A stretch of 8,788 nt of DNA from Haemophilus parainfluenzae (GCA_018381425.1 JAGZRY010000051.1:1-8788); one strand, 5' to 3'; positions 1-6,949 are shown, numbered from the stretch's first letter. The notes: generated from the sequence alone by a model not told the origin. Made by a program: numbers and translations.

Positions 1-74
1 GTGTCAGACGAATGAAGAAATAACGCACCTAAAATTGCTGTCGCAATAAGACTTTTGGTTGTATGTAATTTCAT
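1..74 (-). CDS. prc: Partial exported protein, probably Prc (tail-specific protease), N-terminus only
   Basis: Only the first 24 codons are inside the window; the gene runs off the left edge. The translation begins MKLHTTKSLIATAILGALF, a lysine-containing start followed by a hydrophobic stretch, which is a typical Sec signal peptide. The ATG is preceded by a purine-rich GGGAAAGG about 4 nt away. The gene starts 28 nt after the proQ stop, on the same strand. In enterobacteria and Pasteurellaceae proQ is followed by prc, a periplasmic PDZ-domain serine protease that degrades SsrA-tagged and misfolded proteins and helps regulate peptidoglycan hydrolases. The identity therefore rests on gene order plus the signal peptide; no protease domain is visible. 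No promoter is apparent in the 28-nt gap, so cotranscription with proQ is likely. Confidence 0.6.
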   Translation of the reverse strand, partial: MKLHTTKSLIATAILGALFLHSSD

Positions 75-102
75 TTAACCTTTCCCGATAAGAAATAAAT
101 TA

Positions 103-750
103 TTAGGCAAATAAACGATCTGCGGTGATTGTCATCACTAAACCATTTTCAAGTTCTACGCGTGCGCCATCTTTTTCCACATTTAATACGGTCGCATTTT
201 TCGCTTGTTCTGCTACTTTCACTTTTACTTTGCTACCTGCAGAAAGTGTAGTGAAATCAACCGCACTTAGTTTTACTTGCGGGGCTTTTGGTTTGCGAGT
301 TGCTTGATTTGAATTTGGTTTACGAGCAGGTCGTTTTTGTTGTGCTTTTTTGGCTGCTAATTCTGCTTTGCGTTTTTCTGCAAATTTAGCTTTTGCATCT
401 GCTAATTGTTGAGTCGCATGAGAAACATGTTCTGCATCTAATACACCAGCAGGGTTGCCGTATAAATCCACACGCTCAGCACCTTCGCGGCAGCCGTGTA
501 AATAGCGCCAGTTGGAGGTGTATTGACGTAAAGCCTGACGCAATTGAGTTTTGCTGACACGTTCATCATCTTTTAATGCTTCAGCAAGATCTTGGAAAAG
601 ACCAATTTTTAATGGTTTAGCTTCACCTTCTGCAATAAAGCAAAGTGGGAATTTTTCTACAAGATATGCAATGATAGCTTTTGTATCAGTTAATTTTTGA
701 ACGCCTTCAGCATTATTTTCAACTTGGGCTTCAACTTGAGAATCTGTCAT
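103..750 (-). CDS. proQ: RNA chaperone ProQ
   Basis: ProQ binds structured RNAs, especially sRNAs and mRNA 3' ends, and affects their stability and pairing. The 215-residue protein has the family layout. A FinO/ProQ domain spans about residues 18-118, with the conserved KPLKIG (45-50), SKTQLRQALRQYTSNWRYL (66-84) and RVDLYGNPAG segments. A Lys/Arg/Ala-rich linker follows (about 119-158), then a C-terminal Tudor-like domain (about 160-215) with the GSKVKVKV and ARVELENGL strands. E. coli ProQ is 232 residues, and the difference seems to lie mostly in the linker. The start at 750 is preceded by TAGGA. A USS core (260-268) lies inside the coding sequence at the linker-Tudor boundary, where it encodes Leu-Ser-Ala-Val. 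The gene is divergent from letA and has its own predicted promoter. Family assignment is secure. Confidence 0.96.
   Translation of the reverse strand: MTDSQVEAQVENNAEGVQKLTDTKAIIAYLVEKFPLCFIAEGEAKPLKIGLFQDLAEALKDDERVSKTQLRQALRQYTSNWRYLHGCREGAERVDLYGNPAGVLDAEHVSHATQQLADAKAKFAEKRKAELAAKKAQQKRPARKPNSNQATRKPKAPQVKLSAVDFTTLSAGSKVKVKVAEQAKNATVLNVEKDGARVELENGLVMTITADRLFA
260..268 (-). repeat. DNA uptake signal sequence (USS) inside proQ
   Basis: This is an exact ACCGCACTT, the reverse complement of the Haemophilus USS core AAGTGCGGT. It falls in the proQ reading frame at a domain boundary and is the only exact intragenic copy in the window. The 9-mer is recognised during DNA uptake by naturally competent Haemophilus and Aggregatibacter. 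Confidence 0.9.
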
Positions 751-789
751 TTCTGAGTTTTCCTAGGATAAAAAAATAAAAACTTGCAC

Positions 790-819
790 AGTTTACCGCA
801 CTTTTATAAGGATTGACAA
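790..819 (-). promoter_or_regulatory. Predicted sigma70 promoter of proQ
   Basis: Read on the minus strand, TTGTCA (814-819) is separated by 18 bp from TAAACT (790-795). Transcription would start near 783, giving a leader of about 33 nt to the proQ ATG at 750. The spacer contains an exact USS core (795-803). Predicted from the sequence only. Confidence 0.55.
795..803 (-). repeat. USS core inside the proQ promoter spacer
   Basis: An exact ACCGCACTT on the plus strand. Its first base overlaps the last base of the predicted proQ -10 box and the rest lies in the spacer. It is followed by the AT-rich TTATAA that often flanks extended USS sites. It has no inverted partner nearby, so it is not part of a terminator. 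Confidence 0.9.
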
Positions 820-861
820 TGGTTGGACAGAATAATTCCGTTTCTAATTCTAATGAATAAC

Positions 862-891
862 TTCACAAATTCCCTTAATTCAGGCTAAAAT
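862..891 (+). promoter_or_regulatory. Predicted sigma70 promoter of letA-letB
   Basis: TTCACA (862-867) and TAAAAT (886-891) are 18 bp apart, placing the start near 898 and leaving a leader of about 22 nt before the letA ATG at 921. A TATAAT at 902-907 is an alternative -10, but it has a poorer -35 (TTCAGG) and would start only a few bases before the ATG. The 170-bp gap 751-920 holds only the two divergent promoters and one USS. Confidence 0.5.
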
Positions 892-920
892 AGTCCACTT
901 TTATAATTTCTGAAAACATA

Positions 921-2174
921 ATGACAAAAACACCTGATTTTACTCATGCCACTTATAGACTAGTGCGTTGCATAGGATGCGATGCAACGGTGTCTGTTTG
1001 TCGTCCGCAAGAAGGGGAATACGCGCAATGTCCGCGTTGCCATCATAAATTGCAATCAGGAAGTCGTTGGTCACTTAAACGTTGTTCATTAATCGCCCTT
1101 TCTATCTTAATTTTAATGCCATTTGCTTTAGGCTATCCTTTATTGAGCTTAGATTTACTAGGTACTAAAATTGATGCTTCTGTTTGGAAAGGAATTTGGA
1201 AAATGGCAGTGGAGGGATATTCCTATACTGCATTTATGATTTTTATCTGTGCTGTTTTAATGCCTGTATCTTTTGCGATTTTAGTCATTATGTTGCAGCT
1301 TTCTAAATTACTCAAAATTAAGCCTCGTAATGTCTTATTATTTGTGGGATATATTAAGCCTTGGGTCATGTTTGACGTATATTTAGTTGCACTGGGTGTC
1401 ACCATGTTTAAAGTGCGTGAATATGCCACATTAGAAGTAGATGTGTATTTAATTGCTTTTGTTTTTACTGCACTTTTAACCACGTTATTATTCATTAAAA
1501 TTAATTTAGATGACTTGTGGCATGATTTTTATCCCGATCAGAAACCGGTTACCAAAAGCGATAAACCGTTAGAACTTTGTACTGCCTGTGATTACACTTT
1601 TTTAAAAGAAGATCAAGAATACGATTACCGTCATCGTGCAATTTGCCCACGTTGTGCATCCCTTATTGAAACACCTGATAGTGTGAAATTACAACGTGTT
1701 TGGGCGACATTAGTGGCGGGTATTATCATGCTTTTCCCGGCAAACTTGCTCCCAATATCCGGCGTTTATTTAACAGGAAATTTGTCACAAGATACCTTGA
1801 TGTCGGGGGTGATGTCATTTATAAGCATGGGCAGCTATTTTGTTGCTTTCGTGGTATTCTTCGCCAGTATTTTTGTGCCAGTAAGCAAAATCCTCATTAT
1901 GTTGTATTTACTGGCAAGCGTGCATTTTAAATGGCGACATTCAATTAAATGGCAAATGCGGCTATTACATATCGTTCACTTTGTAGGACGTTGGTCAATG
2001 CTGGATCTTTTTGTGTTAGCTTTGATGATGTCTCTAGTGACACGCGGACAGATTATTAATTTTACTGTAGGCCCTGCCGCATTTTATTTCGGTGCAGCAG
2101 TGTTTTTAACTATGATTTCAACTTCTCAGTTTGATAGTCGATTAATTTGGAAAATTTATGACAGAAAACAATAA
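921..2174 (+). CDS. letA: LetA (YebS), inner-membrane partner of the MCE protein LetB; PqiA family
   Basis: This is a PqiA-family inner-membrane protein of 417 residues (E. coli LetA is about 427). It contains two copies of one module. Each has a CxxC-x16-18-CxxC zinc ribbon (C17/C20/C37/C40 and C220/C223/C242/C245) followed by membrane helices. Matching segments recur in both halves, for example KPWVMFDVYLVAL (146-158) and GRWSMLDLFVLAL (356-368). Hydrophobic segments lie near 55-77, 103-127, 138-160 and 174-196, with an equivalent set after 258. LetA is thought to move lipids into or out of the tunnel formed by LetB. It is often annotated pqiA, but the downstream seven-MCE partner and the position divergent from proQ match yebS-yebT of E. 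coli. The start has only a weak Shine-Dalgarno sequence. The last 17 nt overlap letB, which suggests coupled translation. Confidence 0.93.
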   Translation: MTKTPDFTHATYRLVRCIGCDATVSVCRPQEGEYAQCPRCHHKLQSGSRWSLKRCSLIALSILILMPFALGYPLLSLDLLGTKIDASVWKGIWKMAVEGYSYTAFMIFICAVLMPVSFAILVIMLQLSKLLKIKPRNVLLFVGYIKPWVMFDVYLVALGVTMFKVREYATLEVDVYLIAFVFTALLTTLLFIKINLDDLWHDFYPDQKPVTKSDKPLELCTACDYTFLKEDQEYDYRHRAICPRCASLIETPDSVKLQRVWATLVAGIIMLFPANLLPISGVYLTGNLSQDTLMSGVMSFISMGSYFVAFVVFFASIFVPVSKILIMLYLLASVHFKWRHSIKWQMRLLHIVHFVGRWSMLDLFVLALMMSLVTRGQIINFTVGPAAFYFGAAVFLTMISTSQFDSRLIWKIYDRKQ

Positions 2175-4815
2175 ACCAGAATCTCAATCTATTGATGAGC
2201 AATCTAACAATGTAGAAGCGTTATTACGTAAGAATAAACGCATCTCACCGTTTTGGTTGTTACCTTTTATTGCATTATGTATTGGTGCGATTTTATTTTT
2301 CCAAATTGTGCAAGAACAAGGAAAGATGATTACGATCACGTTTTCTAATGGTGCAGGGTTGGTTGCAGATAAAACACCTATTCGCTATCAAGGTTTGCAA
2401 ATTGGTGTTGTGAAGAAGGTTAACTTTACTGACAATATGCAAAAAGTGAAAGTTGAGGCAAGTATTCATTCTGAAGCCACCGATGTGTTAAAGGAAAATA
2501 CTAAATTTTGGCTTGTGCAACCGAGCGTATCGCTCGCGGGGATTTCAGGTTTAGACTCTTTAGTTTCAGGAAATTACATTACGCTTCAACCAGGTGATGG
2601 TGATTCAGAAGATGAATTTATTGCGGAAGAACAAGGGCCTATTGCACAAGTCAATCCTGGCGATTTATTAATTCATTTAATTTCGGATGATTTAGGTTCG
2701 ATTTCAATTGGGGCTTCTGTTTACTTCAAAAAAATGCCGGTCGGGAAAATTTATGATTACCGCTTCAATAAAGAGAATAAAGTTGAAATTGATGTGGTGA
2801 TTGATAAAGCCTTTACACGTTTTGTAAAGAAAGATTCACGCTTCTGGAATATCAGTGGTATTAACGCTAACATTAATGCATCAGGTGTAAATGTAGAGAT
2901 TGATAGTTTAAATTCAGTGGTGCAAGGTGCGGTATCATTTGACTCACCGCCAGATAGCCCACAAGCTGTGACTAATAGCCACTATACACTTTATTCTAAC
3001 TTGCAAGCGGCTAAACGAGGTATTGAAGTTGAGGTGACTATTCCAGTGACTGCGGGTTTAGATGCAGGGCAAACCTCGGTTTATTATGGTGATGAGCAAG
3101 TAGGTCTTCTTTCATCTTTAAGTGCGGACGAAAATAATGAAGAAATTTTAAAAGGCACATTATTAATCGATCCAAACCAAGCTAACCTCTTAAAAACGAA
3201 TACACGTATTGTGTTAAAAAATCGTAAGTTAGATTTGGGTGATGTGGCTAATCCGAAAAAATTCTTCCGCGGAGATTATTTTGAAATTATTCCGGGTAGT
3301 GGAGAAAGCAAAACACAATTTGATGTGATTCGAGAACATGAGTTATTGCTCAAAGCACCGAATACTTTGATTTTAACCTTAACCGCACCAGAAACTTATG
3401 GTATTACTGAAGGGCAATCGGTGTTTTATAACAATATTGCTATTGGTCAAATTGTGAAGCAGCACTTAAATGTTGATGGTGTGAAATTTGAAGCGGCAAT
3501 TGCAGCGGAATATCGCAATCTTATTCATGAGAACACTCAATTTGTGGCAGCCTCTAATTTTGATGTAAGTTTTGGTATAGACGGATTACGTTTTGAATCA
3601 GCAACACCATCAAAATGGCTACAAGGTGGGGTGAGAGTATTACCTAAAAAAGGAAGTGGTGCTCCACATTCAAGCTATCCACTTTATAAAGATATCAGTA
3701 GTGCAGAAACGGGCATTACGGGTAACTTAGTGAATCCAAGTATTGTGCTACATTCCACTAATTTGCCAAGTATTAGCAAAGGTTCTGTCGTGCTTTATCG
3801 TCAGTTTGAAGTGGGTAAAATTATTAACGTAAGACCGAAAGCCAATAATTTTGATATTGATGTGTATATTTATCCGGCTTATCAAAACCTTCTTACAGAT
3901 AAAAGTGTATTCTGGGTAGAAAGTGCAGCACAAATTGATATTACGCCGAAAGGCATTAGTATTCAGGCTTCTCCGGTTGCTCGTTCATTAAAAGGGGCGA
4001 TTAGTTTTGATAATACAGGAGCAGGCAAAAATAAAACCCTTTATCCAAGTGAACTGCGAGCCAAATCAGCAGGACAAGTGATTACGTTACTCACAGATGA
4101 TGCAACGGCTTTAAGTAAAGGAATGAGCTTGCGTTATCTTGGTATGAATGTTGGTGAAGTTGAGCAGATTGCTCTTGATCAAAAAACAAATCGTATCACC
4201 GCAAAAGCATTAATTAACCCAAGTTATATGGGGATGATTGCAAAAGAGGGTACTGTATTTAAAGTGATTTCCCCACAAATCTCAGCGGGTGGAATTGAAA
4301 ACTTAGATAGCCTTTTACAGCCTTACATTGATATTGAGTTAGGCAAAGGTCCATCAAAAACACAGTTTAATTTAGCGCAAACTGCACAACCTCGAAACAA
4401 ATACAGCAATGGCGTGCCATTTATTTTGGAAACCAGTGATGCGATGAATTTAACGGAAGGCTCACCAGTGCTTTATCGCGGTGTTGAAGTGGGAACCGTT
4501 CGTAAGTTTGAATTGAATTCTTTAGGCGATCGTGTGTTAGTACATATTGCGATTACACCGAAATATCAACATTTGGTACGTAAAAATTCAGAGTTCTGGG
4601 TTTCATCGGGTTATGATTTCAATCTTGGTTGGAAAGGCGCAGAGTTTAATACCGGTAGTGTACAACAATTGTTGAAAGGCGGTATTTCGTTCTCGACCCC
4701 ATCGGGTACGATCGTTCAACCACAAGCAACGGCAAATCAGCGCTTTATGTTACAAGTGAAGAAACCAGCTGAAGCACCAACTTGGAATTCAGGTGCTTTA
4801 CCGGCAAATCAATAA
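2158..4815 (+). CDS. letB: LetB (YebT), seven-MCE-domain lipid-transport tunnel protein
   Basis: LetB assembles as a hexameric stack of MCE rings that bridges inner and outer membranes and carries lipids. The 885 residues (E. coli about 877) begin with a short cytoplasmic tail and one membrane helix (about 31-51). Seven MCE domains follow, each recognisable by a hydrophobic first strand, then a Gly-rich xGxxVxYxGxxVG turn. They start near residues 57, 168, 288, 402, 527, 640 and 753; clear turn examples are IRYQGLQIGVV (domain 1), LRYLGMNVGEV (domain 6) and VLYRGVEVGTV (domain 7). The count of seven separates it from PqiB (three domains) and MlaD (one). The C-terminus is a Pro/Ala/Gln-rich tail. 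The ATG lies inside the end of letA with GGA about 8 nt upstream. No frameshift or missing domain is seen. One near-USS with a single mismatch (AAGTGCGGA, 3120-3128) is in the coding sequence. Confidence 0.95.
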   Translation: MTENNKPESQSIDEQSNNVEALLRKNKRISPFWLLPFIALCIGAILFFQIVQEQGKMITITFSNGAGLVADKTPIRYQGLQIGVVKKVNFTDNMQKVKVEASIHSEATDVLKENTKFWLVQPSVSLAGISGLDSLVSGNYITLQPGDGDSEDEFIAEEQGPIAQVNPGDLLIHLISDDLGSISIGASVYFKKMPVGKIYDYRFNKENKVEIDVVIDKAFTRFVKKDSRFWNISGINANINASGVNVEIDSLNSVVQGAVSFDSPPDSPQAVTNSHYTLYSNLQAAKRGIEVEVTIPVTAGLDAGQTSVYYGDEQVGLLSSLSADENNEEILKGTLLIDPNQANLLKTNTRIVLKNRKLDLGDVANPKKFFRGDYFEIIPGSGESKTQFDVIREHELLLKAPNTLILTLTAPETYGITEGQSVFYNNIAIGQIVKQHLNVDGVKFEAAIAAEYRNLIHENTQFVAASNFDVSFGIDGLRFESATPSKWLQGGVRVLPKKGSGAPHSSYPLYKDISSAETGITGNLVNPSIVLHSTNLPSISKGSVVLYRQFEVGKIINVRPKANNFDIDVYIYPAYQNLLTDKSVFWVESAAQIDITPKGISIQASPVARSLKGAISFDNTGAGKNKTLYPSELRAKSAGQVITLLTDDATALSKGMSLRYLGMNVGEVEQIALDQKTNRITAKALINPSYMGMIAKEGTVFKVISPQISAGGIENLDSLLQPYIDIELGKGPSKTQFNLAQTAQPRNKYSNGVPFILETSDAMNLTEGSPVLYRGVEVGTVRKFELNSLGDRVLVHIAITPKYQHLVRKNSEFWVSSGYDFNLGWKGAEFNTGSVQQLLKGGISFSTPSGTIVQPQATANQRFMLQVKKPAEAPTWNSGALPANQ

Positions 4816-4824
4816 AACATAAAA

Positions 4825-4869
4825 AGAAATAACCGCACTTTTGAATAATCAAAGTGCGGTTATTTTTTT
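4825..4869. terminator. Bidirectional terminator made of inverted USS pair (letB / kdsC)
   Basis: ACCGCACTT (4832-4840) and AAGTGCGGT (4852-4860) form the core of a perfect stem. Pairing of 4827-4841 with 4851-4865 gives 15 bp around a 9-nt loop. A T-run (4863-4869) follows on the plus strand and an A-rich tract (4820-4829) gives a T-rich run on the minus strand. It sits 9-12 nt beyond the letB stop and about 17 nt beyond the kdsC stop, so it can end both convergent operons. Inverted USS pairs used as terminators are well known in Haemophilus. Confidence 0.9.
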
Positions 4870-4886
4870 AGGTGTTTTGAGGAGTG

Positions 4887-5432
4887 CTATTGGCCCATAT
4901 TTTTGACGGATTTTAAAAAACCTTTGGCTGAAGTATAGACTTCATCTTTGCCCTGAGCATGTAAAATCATATCAGACATTTCACGGAATGCACCTTTTCC
5001 GCCGCCAAGTGAAAGCACATAATCCACAGCATTTTGCACATAAGGTGCAGAGTCTGCCACAGCAAAAGAAAGGCCACAGGTAGCAAAAGCGGGGAGATCT
5101 ACGCTGTCATCACCAATATAGGCTGTTTGGTCCGCGGTAACACCGGCTTGTTTCATAAGATCTAAACAAGCACTTTCTTTTTCAAGCTTACCTAAAAAGA
5201 ATAATTTAATTCCGAGATCACTAATTCGCTTACGCAGAATCGCCGAATCTCTGCCCGATAATACGGCTACTTGAATACCTGCATCCATCAACATTTTGAC
5301 ACCAAGTCCATCGCGCACATGGAAACTTTTAATCGCTTCGCCATTTGCATCATAATGGAGTAGTCCGTCAGTTAATACGCCATCGACATCGGTGATGACT
5401 AATTTAATTTTCTTTAATTTTTCGTTAATCAT
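4887..5432 (-). CDS. kdsC: 3-deoxy-D-manno-octulosonate-8-phosphate phosphatase KdsC
   Basis: KdsC removes phosphate from Kdo-8-phosphate to give Kdo, the inner-core sugar of lipopolysaccharide or lipooligosaccharide. The 181-residue protein is a compact cytoplasmic HAD-superfamily phosphatase without a cap domain; the family forms tetramers. Visible HAD motifs are DVDGVLTDG, with the nucleophile D15 and acid/base D17; S59 in VLSGRDS (motif II); K82/K85 in FLGKLEKE (motif III region); and GDDSVD, with D108 and D109 (motif IV). The C-terminal GGKGAFREMSD is typical of KdsC. The start is fixed by a one-base TAATG overlap with the kdsD stop, so the two are translationally coupled; a GGAG lies about 11 nt upstream. 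It is the last gene of its operon: the lptC-lptA-lptB genes that follow kdsC in E. coli are not here. Confidence 0.97.
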   Translation of the reverse strand: MINEKLKKIKLVITDVDGVLTDGLLHYDANGEAIKSFHVRDGLGVKMLMDAGIQVAVLSGRDSAILRKRISDLGIKLFFLGKLEKESACLDLMKQAGVTADQTAYIGDDSVDLPAFATCGLSFAVADSAPYVQNAVDYVLSLGGGKGAFREMSDMILHAQGKDEVYTSAKGFLKSVKNMGQ

Positions 5433-6367
5433 TAGCTTGAGAACTCCACTAAGCCCACAACATTATTTTCATCATTGACCACAACAAGAGAGTGAATTTT
5501 CTTCTCTTTCATCAAGTCTTCTGCTTTCGCTAAGAATTCATTTTCATGAATAGTTTTTGGTGACGAGGTCATCAATTCTTTCGCGGTTTTATTAAGCGTG
5601 TCAGCACCGTTAGCCGTTAATGCTCGGCGCACATCACCATCGGTAATAATGCCTTTAAGTTGTTGGTTTTCCATGACTAATGCTACACCCATACGACCTT
5701 CATTCATAATAGTTAAGCAATCAGTGAAGCTGGTATCTGGTGTGGTAATCGGTAATCGAGTTTGCATTTGATCTTTTACTTTACATAACAAACGACGACC
5801 AAGGCTGCCACCCGGATGGAATTTCGCAAAATCAGCCGGTTGGAAATGACGAGCTGTAATTAATGAAACTGCAAGTGCGTCGCCTAAGGCTAAAGTCACT
5901 AACGCAGAAGTGGTTGGTGCGAGATTGTTTGGGCAGACTTCGCGTTCGACAGTGATATCTAAAACATAATCCGCATGGCGAGCAAGCGTTGAGTTTTTAT
6001 TGCTGGTTAACGCAATAATTTTATTACCAAAGTTTTTCAAACTTGGAATGAGCTTATTTACATCATCGGTTTCACCGCTATAAGAAATCAGCATCACGAT
6101 GTCGATGGGTTTTAACATGCCTAAATCGCCATGAAAGGCTTCAGTCGGATGCAGGAAGAAACTTGGTGTACCTGTAGAGGCAAAAGTCGCGACCATTTTT
6201 TTGCCAATTAGCCCCGATTTACCAATACCACCGATGACTAAACGACCTTCGCAGGCAAGAATAAGATCCACAACTTGAGAAAATTCATCATCCAAACGTT
6301 GGCTTAGTTGTGCGAGCGCTTGGCTTTCAACAGAAAGCGTTTCTCGTGCGATTTGTAAATAATTCAT
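5432..6367 (-). CDS. kdsD: D-arabinose 5-phosphate isomerase KdsD
   Basis: KdsD converts ribulose 5-phosphate to arabinose 5-phosphate, the first committed step to Kdo. The 311-residue protein has an N-terminal SIS sugar-isomerase domain (about 35-175) with GIGKSGLIGKKM (K50), the HPTEAFHGDLG loop (H79), SYSGETDD, E143 and FHPGGSLGRR (H184). By my alignment these match K59, H88, E152 and H193 of the E. coli enzyme. Its E111 corresponds to D102 here, a conservative change. Two CBS domains follow (about 200-255 and 262-311). The second ends abruptly at VVGLVEFSS, so the protein is about 17 residues shorter overall than the E. coli form. The ATG has an AAGGA about 8 nt upstream. A USS lies in the probable leader. 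It is the first gene of the kdsD-kdsC operon and shares a divergent promoter region with rnpB. Confidence 0.96.
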   Translation of the reverse strand: MNYLQIARETLSVESQALAQLSQRLDDEFSQVVDLILACEGRLVIGGIGKSGLIGKKMVATFASTGTPSFFLHPTEAFHGDLGMLKPIDIVMLISYSGETDDVNKLIPSLKNFGNKIIALTSNKNSTLARHADYVLDITVEREVCPNNLAPTTSALVTLALGDALAVSLITARHFQPADFAKFHPGGSLGRRLLCKVKDQMQTRLPITTPDTSFTDCLTIMNEGRMGVALVMENQQLKGIITDGDVRRALTANGADTLNKTAKELMTSSPKTIHENEFLAKAEDLMKEKKIHSLVVVNDENNVVGLVEFSS

Positions 6368-6385
6368 AGGAAATCCTTATGATAA

Positions 6386-6394
6386 AAGTGCGGT
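6386..6394 (+). repeat. USS core in the kdsD leader
   Basis: An exact AAGTGCGGT with an A-rich 5' flank, 19 nt upstream of the kdsD start, within the predicted kdsD mRNA leader. It has no inverted partner nearby. Confidence 0.9.
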
Positions 6395-6420
6395 TGAAAA
6401 TAACCGTGTTTTGCAAGGCT

Positions 6421-6449
6421 ATTCTAACGGAAGTTATTAAAAATAAGAA
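6421..6449 (-). promoter_or_regulatory. Tentative promoter of kdsD-kdsC
   Basis: On the minus strand TTCTTA (6444-6449) and TAGAAT (6421-6426) are 17 bp apart, with a start near 6414 and a leader of about 46 nt. The -35 is poor. The site lies back-to-back with the rnpB promoter, whose -35 begins 8 bp away, so the two polymerase sites would overlap. Confidence 0.35.
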
Positions 6450-6456
6450 TGAAAAT

Positions 6457-6485
6457 TTGACCGCTCTTTGAATTCCCCCTATACT
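6457..6485 (+). promoter_or_regulatory. Strong sigma70 promoter of rnpB
   Basis: TTGACC (6457-6462), 17-bp spacer, TATACT (6480-6485). The predicted start, about 7 nt on, coincides with the first paired base of RNase P RNA (G6493), which supports the call. A GC-rich CGCCGCG directly after the -10 resembles the discriminator of stringently controlled stable-RNA promoters; that regulatory reading is inference. The -35 overlaps a one-mismatch USS (ACCGCTCTT, 6460-6468). Confidence 0.85.
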
Positions 6486-6492
6486 ACGCCGC

Positions 6493-6863
6493 GAGTTGGT
6501 TAGACAATCGCTGGTTTATTGAAGCCCTTAACCGTGTTCGCACGACCTAGTGGGACAAGTAAACGAGAGGAAAGTCCGAGCTACAAAGGGCAGAGTGCCG
6601 GATAACGTCCGGGCGGCGTGAGCCGACGACCAGTGCAACAGAGAGCAGACCGCCGTGAAAACGGTAAGGGTGAAAGGGTGTGGTAAGAGCACACCGTGCC
6701 GTTGGTAACAACGTGCAGCAAGGTAAACTCCACTCGTAGCAAGACCAAATAGGAACTCAATGGATGGCCCGTCCAGAGTTCGGGTAGGTTGCTTGAGCGG
6801 CAGAGTAATTTGTCGCCTAGAGGAATGATTGTCCACGACAGAACTCGGCTTATCGACCAACTC
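6493..6863 (+). ncRNA. rnpB: RNase P RNA, bacterial type A
   Basis: This is the catalytic RNA of RNase P, which trims the 5' leaders of tRNA and tmRNA precursors. All five universally conserved regions are present. CR I is AGAGGAAAGTCCG (6566-6578). CR II is the ACAGAGAGCAGACCGCC block (6638-6654). CR III is GGTAAGGGTGAAAGGGTG and the hairpin after it (6663-6695). CR IV is GCAAGACCAAATAGG (6738-6752). CR V is ACAGAA plus CGGCTTAT (6838-6853). The GGTAGG at 6783-6788 fits the L15 loop that binds the tRNA CCA end. The first and last seven bases, GAGTTGG and CCAACTC, pair as helix P1 and define the mature ends, giving about 371 nt (E. coli 377). A few extra 3' bases may be retained. Open reading frames that cross this interval on either strand are not genes. 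Confidence 0.97.
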
Positions 6864-6875
6864 AACAAATTCATC

Positions 6876-6946
6876 AAAAATGACCGCACTTTTGTTTTTC
6901 ATTATCCTACTCGGGATGGAATGAATAAAAGTGCGGTCATTTTTGT
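6876..6946. terminator. Bidirectional terminator from inverted USS pair (rnpB / dinB)
   Basis: Bases 6876-6893 and 6927-6944 are perfect 18-bp inverted repeats, each containing a USS core (6883-6891 and 6929-6937). The terminal A and T tracts are part of the stem. The loop is long (33 nt) but can itself fold: TTCATT (6898-6903) pairs with AATGAA (6920-6925), and ATCC (6904-6907) with GGAT (6914-6917). It starts 13 nt after rnpB helix P1 and ends 4-6 nt before the dinB stop codon on the opposite strand, so it serves both convergent genes. Confidence 0.88.
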
Positions 6947-6949
6947 GTT

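Noticed and set aside
125..307. Plus-strand reading frame inside proQ
   Set aside because: It is antisense to a conserved gene, with no ribosome site and a low-complexity Phe/Thr/Ser translation.
813..818. TTGACA on the plus strand as a -35 box for letA
   Set aside because: No acceptable -10 lies 16-18 bp downstream. The bases are better explained as the opposite face of the proQ -35.
1223..1930. Reading frames in other phases within letA
   Set aside because: Shadows of a conserved membrane-protein gene; no independent start signals or recognisable domains.
3748..3933. Minus-strand frame within letB
   Set aside because: Lies wholly inside the conserved MCE5 coding region with no ribosome site.
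4829..6937. Repeated ACCGCACTTT/AAAGTGCGGT units as a CRISPR array or mobile-element ends
   Set aside because: The units are USS cores in inverted pairs at gene ends. There are no regularly spaced direct repeats, spacers, cas genes or transposase.
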